A stretch of DNA of 64,000 nt from Pseudosporangium ferrugineum (GTDB lineage Bacteria > Actinomycetota > Actinomycetes > Mycobacteriales > Micromonosporaceae). The position numbers were made by a program, and so were the translations under genes. Numbering within the stretch: position 1 is the stretch's first letter; each line of letters starts with the position of its first letter. The stretch covers positions 186,001 to 250,000 of the forward strand of contig NZ_PVZG01000009.1 in the NCBI RefSeq assembly GCF_003002065.1. The letters run 5' to 3'. Shown piece after piece: positions 17,218 to 24,572 of the stretch. The notes beneath the pieces are model-generated. The model ran no database searches. It had not been told where the DNA came from and saw only the letters and a list, made by a program, of their open reading frames with translations.

Positions 17218-18387
17218 ATGTCCACGGACAGGGCAACGGCTGGACGGCAGCTCCAGCCCAACCTTGTACTGACCACGAAGCGCGAAGCGCGCGGCTGGAC
17301 ATCTCGCCGGCGGGCAGCGCGGGAGTTACACCGGATTTGGCAGGCCAATCTACCGGGATGCCCAGACATTGAGTCGCTTGAAAAAGCCCTGTATAGACAC
17401 GAGACTGGGCGGGTGCAGGTCCGGGATGACGCCTATCGGAAGTTGTATTGCCTCGCCTATGATGCCACGCCGCAGGAGCTTTTCGGTTCTGTCGAGACGG
17501 ACACAGGAAGTGCTAGTCGCCTTGTCGTGACATCCCACAAATTCATTCCGGTTTTCGTCGGCGTTGAGCGGGCCGCCCACCTTAGGGAGCGTCCGGATTT
17601 CATGCCCGGCGTCGAACATTGGTTGGATTGTCGCGTCGCGCCGGTCGATGTCATCAACGGGAAATGCGATCTCCACGTGTGGCCATTTGGCGTGGCCATT
17701 TTCCACCTCGTTGAGGAATTGGCACTACCCAATGTCGCGGCACTTAGTGTCTGGCGAGTCCAGTCGTACAAGGACAACATGGCGTGGGCGACGCGGAGGA
17801 TCCGTGATCTCGGGGCCAGCGAAAGCACTGAGGCCGCCTACGTCCTGAGCTCGTACTGGGTAAACGAGGCTCCATGGGAGGGTGACACGCTCGACACGGC
17901 CTTGCGCATCCTCGCTATTCCGAAAGTGCTTCTTGAACGGGATATTGAGCCTGCGCATTCGCTCCACCGGGCAGAATTGGTAGAAAGGTCTCTACTCGCC
18001 GAGGGCTTCGAGCATCCCGACATGATCCCGTTTGGCATCAAGGGAATCTCGATGGGCTACGCATCCTGGTCAGGGGTGGTGTACTACCCCATTGCGGAAC
18101 AGCGATCGTTGGCCGAGGATGATTTGGTGCACTGTGAGCTAGCGGTACAGTCGCTGTGGGCATACTCAGACCATCTCAACAGAATGATCGAGCGCGGATC
18201 CGATCCGGTTGTCCCGGACGAGTATGGTTGGCGCTTCGTCCGGGGAGCGCGGTCAAGAATTACCAACGCTAGGCCGCGAGAAACCGAACAACATCGCTCA
18301 ATGAGGAATGCGATCCTTGCTACCTGCGACCTTGAAAGCAACCTTGCGCAAGCCATTGAAACACTTCGCGACAGCGCCGGAGGTTAG
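17218..18387 (+). CDS. Probable XRE-like regulator with a large unassigned C-terminal domain
   Basis: A 389-residue protein. Residues 1-85 (LTTKREARGWTSRRRAAREL, then IESLEKALYRHETGR and YCLAYDATPQELFG) look like the N-terminal helix-turn-helix of actinobacterial XRE/TPR regulators. The remaining 300 residues (LWAYSDHLNRMIERGSDPVV and others) match nothing I recognise. Base composition is lower in GC than the left half of the element and the gene has a TTA codon at 17326-17328. GGGGGA lies eight bases before the ATG. It ends three bases before the cysteine hydrolase start, so the two are an operon. Confidence 0.65.
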   Translation: MSTDRATAGRQLQPNLVLTTKREARGWTSRRRAARELHRIWQANLPGCPDIESLEKALYRHETGRVQVRDDAYRKLYCLAYDATPQELFGSVETDTGSASRLVVTSHKFIPVFVGVERAAHLRERPDFMPGVEHWLDCRVAPVDVINGKCDLHVWPFGVAIFHLVEELALPNVAALSVWRVQSYKDNMAWATRRIRDLGASESTEAAYVLSSYWVNEAPWEGDTLDTALRILAIPKVLLERDIEPAHSLHRAELVERSLLAEGFEHPDMIPFGIKGISMGYASWSGVVYYPIAEQRSLAEDDLVHCELAVQSLWAYSDHLNRMIERGSDPVVPDEYGWRFVRGARSRITNARPRETEQHRSMRNAILATCDLESNLAQAIETLRDSAGG

Positions 18388-18390
18388 GCC

Positions 18391-18939
18391 GTGATTCCCA
18401 GCACCTCGGTTCTAGTAGTGGTCGACGTCCAGAACGGATTCATCCGGCCGCCATCCGCGCCCGTGGTTCCCGTAATCGCTGGCTTAGTAAAGCGATGGCA
18501 ACAGGAGGGCGGTGCTGTTGTATTTACCCGCTACCTCAATTACCCCGGCAGCCCCTTCGAGCGCATGATTCATTGGCAGAAGCTTCAAGACTCTCCCGAG
18601 ATCGATATCGTTCCTGACCTCGCGCAGTTGGCCGATAAGTCCATTACGCTGGACAAGCGGATATACAGCCTATTTTCCCCTGAGGGGATCAGGTTGGTGC
18701 GAGAGAAAGGGTGGAGCGACCTTTACATCTGCGGAATTGCAACAGAAAGCTGCGTCTTGAAGACGGCAGTAGATGCGTTTGAGCTGAACCTGACTCCATG
18801 GGTGCTATCGGACGCATCCGCCAGCCACGCCGGCCAGGAAGCGCACGACGCGGGAATGCTGGTAATCCGTCGCTTCATCGGCGAGGGACAGATCATCCGA
18901 GTGTCGGACGTGCCGCTCTCGGACAGCGCCGTCGTCTAG
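18391..18939 (+). CDS. Isochorismatase-like cysteine hydrolase
   Basis: A 182-residue member of the isochorismatase/nicotinamidase-like superfamily. The catalytic Asp lies in VLVVVDVQNGF, the Lys in LDKRIYSLF and the nucleophile Cys in IATESCVLKTAVDAFE. The substrate cannot be told. It is coupled to the regulator just upstream; in other actinobacterial elements a Nudix hydrolase often holds this position, so a small-molecule signal tied to element control is possible (inference). It has a TTA codon at 18484-18486. The start is a GTG three bases after the regulator stop. Confidence 0.85.
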   Translation: MIPSTSVLVVVDVQNGFIRPPSAPVVPVIAGLVKRWQQEGGAVVFTRYLNYPGSPFERMIHWQKLQDSPEIDIVPDLAQLADKSITLDKRIYSLFSPEGIRLVREKGWSDLYICGIATESCVLKTAVDAFELNLTPWVLSDASASHAGQEAHDAGMLVIRRFIGEGQIIRVSDVPLSDSAVV

Positions 18940-19044
18940 CCTGTCACGGGTGTCACCGCTGTCACCGGTGTCACTGAGGACCGTTTAAGCTGCGGAAACG
19001 CCGGTGACAGTCCGTGCGCCGGGCTGTCACTCTCTCTCAACTAA
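18940..19044 (+). pseudogene. Relic of a second rep helicase gene (3' end only)
   Basis: Directly after the hydrolase stop, in the same frame, 34 codons read PVTGVTAVTGVTEDRLSCGN... and stop at TAA 19042-19044. The tail of the intact RepA-like protein reads VTGVTPVTGVTQPALSCGNKGD. Over 22 aligned residues 17 are identical, and the DNA aligns without gaps for about 60 bases, with the copies in opposite orientation (intact copy on the minus strand at about 9322-9386). No upstream rep sequence remains. I read it as the scar of a rep gene that once abutted the integrase module in a related element. Confidence 0.75.
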
Positions 19045-20456
19045 GCGATCCACTCGGGGACGAACCGGTCCGGATCCCAGCGCTTCCGCGGGTCTGCGGG
19101 ATTGACCGTGATTGAGTGCAGGGTGGCGCTGAGAACCGCGCGTCGCTGCGAGACGTTCATGCGCTCCCAGCGCTGGTACATCTCCTGCAACGTACCGACG
19201 AATCCGCGAAGCACATGCCGGCGAGACTCCCGTGCCGCGGCGGCCCGGTTGCGCTCTAGCCGCTGCTCGACGACCACGCGGGCGGCCATCCACTCTCGGC
19301 GAGTGATCTCTTTGCGAGCCCACTGCTGGGCCAGCGCTTCGAGCTGTAGTTCGTCGTCCTTTACCGCGTCGGATGCCTCGGATCCGAGGGCCTGTCGGGA
19401 CCGTAGCCGCTCGATGAACTCGGGTGAGTCTAACGCCACGATGACCAGGTCGCGGACGTGATCATCGGTCCGTGCCGTGTTCGTGGCGGTCTTGCCGCAT
19501 GAGTCGTAGCCGGGGGCGTTGGAGCACACGTAGCGAGGCACACCCGATCGCGGCCGGCCGACGAGACGCGCGCCGCAGTGGCACACGAGTAGGCCGGTCA
19601 GGAGGTAGCTGTTCATGCGCTGGCCCGGTTGGCGGGTCTGCCGGTCGGGGTCTGTGAGGATCGCGCGTACGCGGTCGGACTCGTCCGCGGTGATGATCCC
19701 GGGCCAGACTGCATCGGCCACGATGTCACCGATGATCGGGCGCGTCGTCTCCCAGTTGCTCCGCGGTGTGTGCTCGCGGCGACCGCTGATCCTCGCTCGG
19801 CAGAGGAGCTGTCGCAGGCTTGTGACCTTGAAGCTGTTCCCCGCGGTCGTCGTGATGCCGCGCTGCGTGAGGTCGCGGACGATGCTCGCCAACGACTCCA
19901 TCGCCAGCACGCGGCGAACGCACTCCCGAATGATCTCGGCTTCCTCCGGAACGATCGTCACCCGGTCGGCTTCGTAGCCGAACGGCCGGTGCCCGCCGCC
20001 GGCGACCCTCCCGGCCTCGGCCGCCTGGCGACGCTGGCGCTTCTGCCGCTCCGCCTTGTGCTCGGCTTCGTGCCGGGCGGCAGCGCCGAGCATCCGGGCC
20101 ACGAGGCGGCCCGTGGGCGTGCTGAGGTCAACGTCTCCGGTGACCGTCGCCAGCTCGACGCCGTACTTGTCGGCGAGGTCGATCACGTCTTCCAGCTCCC
20201 GCGGCGATCTGGTGAGCCGGTCGACATGCCACCCCACGATCGCGTCTACGGTGCCCGCCCGGACGTCGGCCAGCAAACGTGCCCATGCCGGCCGCGGTGC
20301 GCCCGAGTAGGCGCTGACGTCGTTGTCGGGATAGACCTCGACGACCACCCATCCCCTGCCCTCGCAGAGGGCGCGGCAGTCCTCTTCCTGGCGGGCAACG
20401 CCTAGCCCTGCTCCGGCTCGGTCTTGGCTGATCCGGCAGTAGATCGCAGCACGCAT
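19041..20456 (-). CDS. Large serine recombinase (integrase)
   Basis: A 471-residue large serine recombinase. Catalytic Ser10 is in AAIYCRISQD, with the resolvase-core arginines (GWHVDRLTRSPRELEDV and MLGAAARHEAEHKAERQKR). A recombinase domain (GGHRPFGYEAD, LRQLLCRARISGRREHTP) and a zinc ribbon (CHCGARLVG, YVCSNAPGYDSCGKT) follow, then a coiled-coil tail. It should join attP to attB in msrA. It lies near the right end, reading inward; the rep relic overlaps its stop codon. The directionality factor is not identifiable. Start ATG at 20456. Confidence 0.93.
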   Translation of the reverse strand: MRAAIYCRISQDRAGAGLGVARQEEDCRALCEGRGWVVVEVYPDNDVSAYSGAPRPAWARLLADVRAGTVDAIVGWHVDRLTRSPRELEDVIDLADKYGVELATVTGDVDLSTPTGRLVARMLGAAARHEAEHKAERQKRQRRQAAEAGRVAGGGHRPFGYEADRVTIVPEEAEIIRECVRRVLAMESLASIVRDLTQRGITTTAGNSFKVTSLRQLLCRARISGRREHTPRSNWETTRPIIGDIVADAVWPGIITADESDRVRAILTDPDRQTRQPGQRMNSYLLTGLLVCHCGARLVGRPRSGVPRYVCSNAPGYDSCGKTATNTARTDDHVRDLVIVALDSPEFIERLRSRQALGSEASDAVKDDELQLEALAQQWARKEITRREWMAARVVVEQRLERNRAAAARESRRHVLRGFVGTLQEMYQRWERMNVSQRRAVLSATLHSITVNPADPRKRWDPDRFVPEWIA

Positions 20457-20673
20457 ACATCGACCGTACGCCGATGGGTCACATAGCTTGAGCCCTGCCC
20501 CACGGACTGTAGGTGCCCTCCTCTCAAACGCGGCCTTTGCGGGTTCTCCCCTGGAGCGCCCCGCTATTGACCCTCACAGGCTCAGTCCCCGACGTCGGTA
20601 CAGCCGACCGGTTCTCTACGCTAGGAACCAAGCGCCGTCGAGCGGCTCAGGCACTATTGGGAGGCTGACCATC
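20457..20673. promoter_or_regulatory. Divergent intergenic region, integrase / cargo membrane protein
   Basis: 217 bases between two divergent starts. Both promoters must lie here, but I cannot name a -10 or -35 with confidence. GGGAGG at 20660-20665, nine bases before the ATG at 20674, is a good ribosome binding site for the cargo gene. Confidence 0.4.
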
Positions 20674-21129
20674 ATGGCTACGGGCGAAGTTGACGTTCTA
20701 GTGCAGATGTGGTTGAGCCGCTGGGATCAGATACGGCACTCTGAAAGCCAACGAGCTACGGCAACCAATATGCTGCTGGTCTTGAATGCAGCCGGCATCG
20801 GTTTCATTGTTCAGAAAGGCTTGATAGCTGGAATGCTTATAGTCACGATAGGCATTCTAATTCTGGGCGCCTTTGGCGCACTACTATCCATCAAGTACTA
20901 CGAGCGCTTCAGGCTTCACTTAAACGAAGCAAACGCTATTCGAAGCAGACTGGACGAGCTGATTCCATCCGGCAGTGTCAGGAATCTTTTCGAGGATGCT
21001 TGGTCGAAGCAGGTAGCCGAGCACCCTCGGATCCACAAAGTTCCACTACATCGCTTGTGGCTCGCTTTACACACAGGCGTTTCAATTACCGGAGCATCAC
21101 TAACCGCGGTAATCCTTGCCCGTCTTTAA
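20674..21129 (+). CDS. Small three-helix membrane protein (cargo)
   Basis: A 151-residue protein. A polar helix (MWLSRWDQIRHSESQRATAT) precedes two close transmembrane helices (MLLVLNAAGIGFIVQ and GMLIVTIGILILGAFGALLS), then a long helical segment with Arg/Glu (YYERFRLHLNEANAIRSRLD) and a third hydrophobic helix at the C-terminus. The layout recalls SLATT/RipA-type small membrane proteins associated with conflict systems, but I cannot assign a family. TTA codon at 20920-20922 and low GC relative to the chromosome. It is convergent with the TIR gene, 28 bases apart. Confidence 0.65.
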   Translation: MATGEVDVLVQMWLSRWDQIRHSESQRATATNMLLVLNAAGIGFIVQKGLIAGMLIVTIGILILGAFGALLSIKYYERFRLHLNEANAIRSRLDELIPSGSVRNLFEDAWSKQVAEHPRIHKVPLHRLWLALHTGVSITGASLTAVILARL

Positions 21130-21157
21130 GTGGCGATCACCCCGGTCGGCTCTCACC

Positions 21158-22111
21158 CTAGAACGGAATATCGTCGTCCGCTCCGTCTTTAGCGCTACTA
21201 TCTTCCGCTTGATGCTGCGCCGCGATTTGCCTTAACGGCGCACGCAAACGCCGCTTGCTCTTACTAAAGATCACCGTGGCGATTGCGCCCTGCTCCCCTC
21301 TTTCAATTTCCATGATCCGACCCACCCCGAAGTGCGGGTGCCTAATGAGTGACCCAACAGGAAACGCTGCTAAGAGGAACGGATCATCCTCTACACCCAT
21401 GACTTTAGCGGACAAATCCAGGTTATTTATTGCACTTTCTAGCCAGCTTAGCCTTTGGGCCGATTGACGCAGCGATTCCGCTACGTTCATCATGTTCACT
21501 ACGTCATTACGCGAGATCCTCAATCCTCTTAGCCCCGCAGCGTCAGGCTCACGTTCAAGCCCCCGCACACGCGTGACCAACTCACCCAACATATCCTGGA
21601 CAGAACGGTGTGATTCCTTGCCGGGCTGGACTGGTGCCCTCCTCGCCTCTTCAACTACGCCTTCGAGGTCGGGCCACATTCTGTCGAAGAGTCGTTCAAT
21701 AGCGTCTCGACGCTTGGGTTGTGGAGCGAGATCGTTCAAGTCGATTACAATATCCCTCATTCCGACTTCGTCAAGATGACGCCCCTGAAATGCCTGGAGA
21801 GGAGATGTGATATCGGACGGCATTAGGTCAATACATAAAGGTATTAGGCGCGATACTTCCAGCCTTTTTGCGAGCGCTCCGGCCTCGAACATCAGCCAAG
21901 CCGCCTCCTGGTTTGATCGCGTCACACACACGATCCCAAAGTCGCATTTATCTAGCGATTGTGCGATAGTCTCGTTCCATCGCGCGCCGCTACGTATCTC
22001 CTCATCTGACATCCACGGATCGACATGCTGCACCACCATGCTCAACCAACTGTTTAGAGCTTTAGCGACCGTTCTGCTCGGTTCACCGCTCCAAGAAATA
22101 AAGACATCCAT
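21158..22111 (-). CDS. TIR-domain protein with UvrD-type Tudor domain and SSB-like C-terminal tip
   Basis: A 317-residue protein. Residues 1-130 are a TIR domain (MDVFISWSGEPSRTVAKALN; probable catalytic Glu76 in WLMFEAGALAK), as in NAD-cleaving bacterial TIRs. Residues 130-245 are helical. Residues about 250-297 (FPVGSLIRHPHFGVGRIMEI, VIFSKSKRRLRAPLRQI) resemble the Tudor-like C-terminal domain of UvrD/PcrA helicases, which binds RNA polymerase. The last six residues, DDDIPF after an acidic tail, equal the C-terminal peptide of E. coli SSB, the docking site for many repair proteins. The ATG at 22111 has AGGAG eight bases upstream; the longer frame to 22195 is not needed. TTA codon at 21233-21235. 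Last gene before the right junction; function as an anti-phage effector is inference. Confidence 0.85.
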   Translation of the reverse strand: MDVFISWSGEPSRTVAKALNSWLSMVVQHVDPWMSDEEIRSGARWNETIAQSLDKCDFGIVCVTRSNQEAAWLMFEAGALAKRLEVSRLIPLCIDLMPSDITSPLQAFQGRHLDEVGMRDIVIDLNDLAPQPKRRDAIERLFDRMWPDLEGVVEEARRAPVQPGKESHRSVQDMLGELVTRVRGLEREPDAAGLRGLRISRNDVVNMMNVAESLRQSAQRLSWLESAINNLDLSAKVMGVEDDPFLLAAFPVGSLIRHPHFGVGRIMEIERGEQGAIATVIFSKSKRRLRAPLRQIAAQHQAEDSSAKDGADDDIPF

Positions 22112-22228
22112 GTTGGTGCTCCTGTGGCAAATTGACGCGGTAGATTCTGACGTGTCGCAACCGCGAGAGGTTGGGTAGTGTAGCCAACCAAGCACCCAGT
22201 GTGCACGCTCGGGACACGTCCTGAGGAC

Positions 22229-22278
22229 GGGTCACATTGGTGCGGCCTCGTTCCCAACGGCTTGTCTTGCCCGGTTGG
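22229..22278 (+). other. attR1: right junction of the element
   Basis: Element sequence to the left, msrA 3' coding sequence to the right. Core CC 22253-22254 pairs with CC 8721-8722 of attL in the same codon position. The left arm 22229-22246 is the partner of the attL right arm (12 of 18 positions), both six bases from the core. Rejoining the flanks yields in-frame codons Gly-Pro-Asn-Gly-Leu-Ser-Cys-Pro-Val-Gly. Confidence 0.7.
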
Positions 22279-22297
22279 TGTCGCCCGCACGAACTGA
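22256..22297 (+). pseudogene. Displaced 3' end of msrA (copy 1, with stop codon)
   Basis: From GGC 22259 the frame reads GLSCPVGVARTN and stops at TGA 22295-22297. SCPVG is the usual ending of actinobacterial MsrA after GPTG, which is where the intact gene at 8721 leaves the family pattern. It has no start of its own and cannot be translated as MsrA in this arrangement. It is the cleanest evidence that the element sits inside msrA. Confidence 0.85.
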
Positions 22298-22500
22298 CGC
22301 TAGCTACCTCTGAGTTCGCGCTCGCTTCGGCGGGTGCGGGCTCAGTTCGTTTTGCCTGGCCATCCCGTCGGCCGTCGATCCACCCTCAGGGGATCGCGCC
22401 TCCGCCGGGGCCGCCGCTAAGCGCCGTAACGCTCAAGTTGCCGGAATCCGGGCCGATCGAGGCACCCGATACGACGCTGCCGCACCCGACGGGGACTTCT

Positions 22501-23070
22501 ATGACCTACATACCACCCACCGTGGCGCCTGCCGGCTGGTACGCCGACCCGCACAACGCCGCGGCGCAGCGCTGGTGGGACGGCACCCAGTGGACCTCGC
22601 ACATGCAGCTCGTCACGCCCCCTGTTCCGGCCTTCGCCGGTTCGGCGGACGCGCCGCTTCTCGCCTCGACAGCCGCTACCTACGTTTCCCAGCACGAGCC
22701 TCGTTCGGCGTATTCACTGCATGCCGGCCAAGCGGGCCGTCCGGCCGGAACCCGACTACCGCCCTGGCCCGTGATAGTGGCGGTGGCGGTGGTGGGCCTG
22801 TACGCCGTTCTGTCCTCCCTGCTGCGGCTGCTTGCCAACGGCTTCGGTGCGTACCAGGCAGGCGGGATGGTCGGCTCGGTGCTGGTGGCACTCGTGGCGT
22901 ACCTGCTGTGGAAGGGGCGACGTGGGGCGTGGGTCGTGACGCTGGTTTTCGGGACGCTGGGAATCGTGAGCCGTCTGGTGATGGGCGACCCGCTGGGCGC
23001 CGCGTTGGCCGCAGCCGTGGTTCTGCTGCTCGCGACGCCGGAGTCTGCTCGGGCATGGTTCCGCTCCTGA
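22501..23070 (+). CDS. DUF2510 membrane protein
   Basis: A 189-residue protein. The N-terminal DUF2510 motif PAGWYADPHNAAAQRWWDGT is clear. A linker is followed by three to four transmembrane helices (PWPVIVAVAVVGLYAVLSSL, GMVGSVLVALVAYLLWK and others). DUF2510 is a short, probably binding, motif common at the N-terminus of actinobacterial membrane proteins; function unknown. It is the only gene in the 0.9 kb between the two displaced msrA ends, so it may be left over from an older element. The ATG at 22501 has GGGGA upstream. Confidence 0.8.
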   Translation: MTYIPPTVAPAGWYADPHNAAAQRWWDGTQWTSHMQLVTPPVPAFAGSADAPLLASTAATYVSQHEPRSAYSLHAGQAGRPAGTRLPPWPVIVAVAVVGLYAVLSSLLRLLANGFGAYQAGGMVGSVLVALVAYLLWKGRRGAWVVTLVFGTLGIVSRLVMGDPLGAALAAAVVLLLATPESARAWFRS

Positions 23071-23132
23071 GCTCCGGCCTGGCCGCTTGAGCACGTCACG
23101 GCCCTAACGTGGCTGATCGAGCAGGTGCCACT

Positions 23133-23182
23133 ACACATCGCATGTTGAGCGCTGTTCCCACGGCATGACTTGCCCGGTCGGC
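23133..23182 (+). other. attR2-like junction (older or alternative right end)
   Basis: A second site of the same design: GTTGAGC 23144-23150, six bases, CC 23157-23158, then msrA-like sequence. GTTGAGC is the exact reverse complement of GCTCAAC 8729-8735 next to attL, at the same six-base spacing, so this site could also pair with attL. However, joining at CC would give an out-of-frame msrA; one base (a C of CCCACCGGC) seems to be missing. Confidence 0.6.
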
Positions 23183-23215
23183 GTCGCCAAGACCGAAGTC
23201 CGGCTGGATCCAGCG
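23162..23215 (+). pseudogene. Displaced 3' end of msrA (copy 2, degraded)
   Basis: From GGC 23162 the frame reads GMTCPVGVAKTEVRLDP, again the MsrA C-terminal pattern. No stop codon follows: the frame runs on into the NYN gene. Compared with copy 1 (22251 on) the DNA shares gttccca, then c-GGC..TG..CTTGCCCGGT..GG..GTCGCC. It therefore marks an independent integration at the same place in msrA. Confidence 0.8.
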
Positions 23216-23281
23216 CCGCTGTCGTCAAGCCGTCACACGATCGGCGCGGCCCGAAGCTCGCGGATTGCTAGGGTCCTCGGC

Positions 23282-24019
23282 GTGCGGGTGGGTGTCTATG
23301 TCGACGGCTACAACCTTTATTACGGCGCGCGAGGGCTTTGTGGTCGCGGAATGCCCGGGTGGCGATGGCTCGACATTCGCGCACTGTCGACCTCGCTCGT
23401 GGCCGCTCGCACCAATTGGCAGGGAGCCACGATTCACCGGGTCGTCTATTGCACGGCCCTGATCGACGCGGCCACCAATCCCTCGGGGTACGCGGATCAG
23501 GACGTCTACATCAAGGCGCTGAACGGCTATACCAGCGTCGATCATGTGGAACTCGGGTATTACATGGCGAGGGTCAAACAGGCCCCGCTCGCCGTGCGGT
23601 CTCCCGGTCCGGCCGGTGTGCCACAGGTCGTCCAGGCCAACTGGCCCGTCATGGTCCAGGACTCGCAGGGCAACGCGGTGCACGGCGCGACGTTCATGGT
23701 CTCCTACGCCCACCGCGAGGAGAAGGGCTCCGACGTGAACGTGGCCTCCCATCTGCTGGTCGACGTTCTGACCGGCCAGGTCGACGCGGCGGTCGTGATC
23801 TCCAACGACAGCGACCTCCGCTTTCCCGTCCAATACGCCCGAACCCGGGTGCCGGTGGGGGTGATCAATCCGTCCCGGAACCACCTCGCCGGCGCCCTGC
23901 GCGGCACGGCCGGGGACGGAGTCGGACGCCACTGGTGGCGGCAGCTCACCGCTCAGGACGTCACTGATCATCAGCTGCCCGACCCGGCCGGCAACTACTC
24001 CCGCCCGCCTGGCTGGTGA
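23282..24019 (+). CDS. NYN-domain (PIN-like) protein
   Basis: A 245-residue protein with the NYN/PIN nuclease fold: first acidic residue in VYVDGYNLYYG, EEKGSDVNVASHLLVD in the middle and VISNDSDLRFPVQYA near the end, giving the acidic residues expected at a metal site. NYN proteins are predicted RNases, so RNA cleavage is family inference. I place the start at the GTG 23282 (AGGG nine bases upstream); the frame is open further up only because it continues the degraded msrA end. Confidence 0.8.
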   Translation: MRVGVYVDGYNLYYGARGLCGRGMPGWRWLDIRALSTSLVAARTNWQGATIHRVVYCTALIDAATNPSGYADQDVYIKALNGYTSVDHVELGYYMARVKQAPLAVRSPGPAGVPQVVQANWPVMVQDSQGNAVHGATFMVSYAHREEKGSDVNVASHLLVDVLTGQVDAAVVISNDSDLRFPVQYARTRVPVGVINPSRNHLAGALRGTAGDGVGRHWWRQLTAQDVTDHQLPDPAGNYSRPPGW

Positions 24020-24073
24020 CACCCGGCGCCGGTTCCGATCGGAGCCGGCTCTGGTACCGTTGACGCATACACC

Positions 24074-24112
24074 ACCCGGTTCCCTCGCGGAGCCGGGTTT
24101 TCTTTTTCCCCG
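24074..24112 (+). terminator. Rho-independent terminator after the NYN gene
   Basis: Ten-bp stem (ACCCGGTTCC 24074-24083 with GGAGCCGGGT 24089-24098, one G-U pair), five-base loop, then TTTTCTTTTT. The U-rich tail is unusual for this GC-rich genome and makes this the most classical terminator in the window. Confidence 0.85.
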
Positions 24113-24246
24113 GGCTCAGGCAGGACGAACCGCCGGGGCGTGGGGCGGGGTACCTCGTGCGGGTGTAGAAGATCGACAAGTGCCGAAGGGGTCTCACACA
24201 CTGAATGGACCGACAATTCAGGAGGTAGCCCTCGGGAGGTGCCACC

Positions 24247-24570
24247 GTGCCCAGTTTCCACAACGATGACGAGCAGGGTGCCTGGGTTCTTGCCGAGGCG
24301 CTCATCGCCAAGGCTCTGACCATGATGCGGCAGGCCGAGAGTGCTCTGGAGACCTGGCGGATCGGTAAGGAGTTGAATCGGGTGCGGTGTGCTCGGCGGG
24401 GGATCAGTGAGTCGGATGCGGAGATCCGGTGGTCCGAGACCGCGTACGCGAAGAACGCCCTCACCGACAACAGTTTCCATGTTTCGCTGGCGACCATGTA
24501 TTACGGCGCCGCCGCCGCGCATTACTCGCGGGCGCAGTATCTGCGGAGCCGGGGCGGGGCCCGGGTGTGA
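24247..24570 (+). CDS. Small hypothetical protein
   Basis: A 107-residue, mostly helical protein (WVLAEALIAKALTMMRQAES, then SETAYAKNALTDNSFHVSLA). I recognise no domain. GGGAGG seven bases before the GTG at 24247 is a strong start signal, and a perfect hairpin follows the stop codon, so it looks like a stand-alone expressed gene. Confidence 0.6.
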   Translation: MPSFHNDDEQGAWVLAEALIAKALTMMRQAESALETWRIGKELNRVRCARRGISESDAEIRWSETAYAKNALTDNSFHVSLATMYYGAAAAHYSRAQYLRSRGGARV

Positions 24571-24572
24571 GG

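Larger units (their letters stand above)
8721..22254. mobile_element. AICE-like integrative element in msrA, about 13.5 kb
   Basis: An integrated element with replication (RecA-like helicase, primase-polymerase), transfer (TraB/FtsK-like translocase, small membrane proteins), regulation (HTH proteins) and integration (large serine integrase) functions, plus cargo. Left of about 16.8 kb the genes run on the minus strand as an overlapping chain; right of it orientation is mixed, base composition drops and TTA codons appear. The boundaries come from the split msrA reading frame: MsrA codons stop at 8721 and the missing C-terminal codons resume at about 22253. A second, degraded msrA end at 23.16 kb shows that another insertion occurred at the same site; an alternative right end at 23157-23158 cannot be excluded. 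Confidence 0.8.

Noticed and set aside
20457..20460. tRNA gene as the attachment site of the element
   Set aside because: No tRNA lies at either end; the only tRNA I find is at 51.7 kb.
23165..23281. NYN gene starting at ATG 23165
   Set aside because: These codons are the displaced MsrA end; the NYN fold begins at about 23282.
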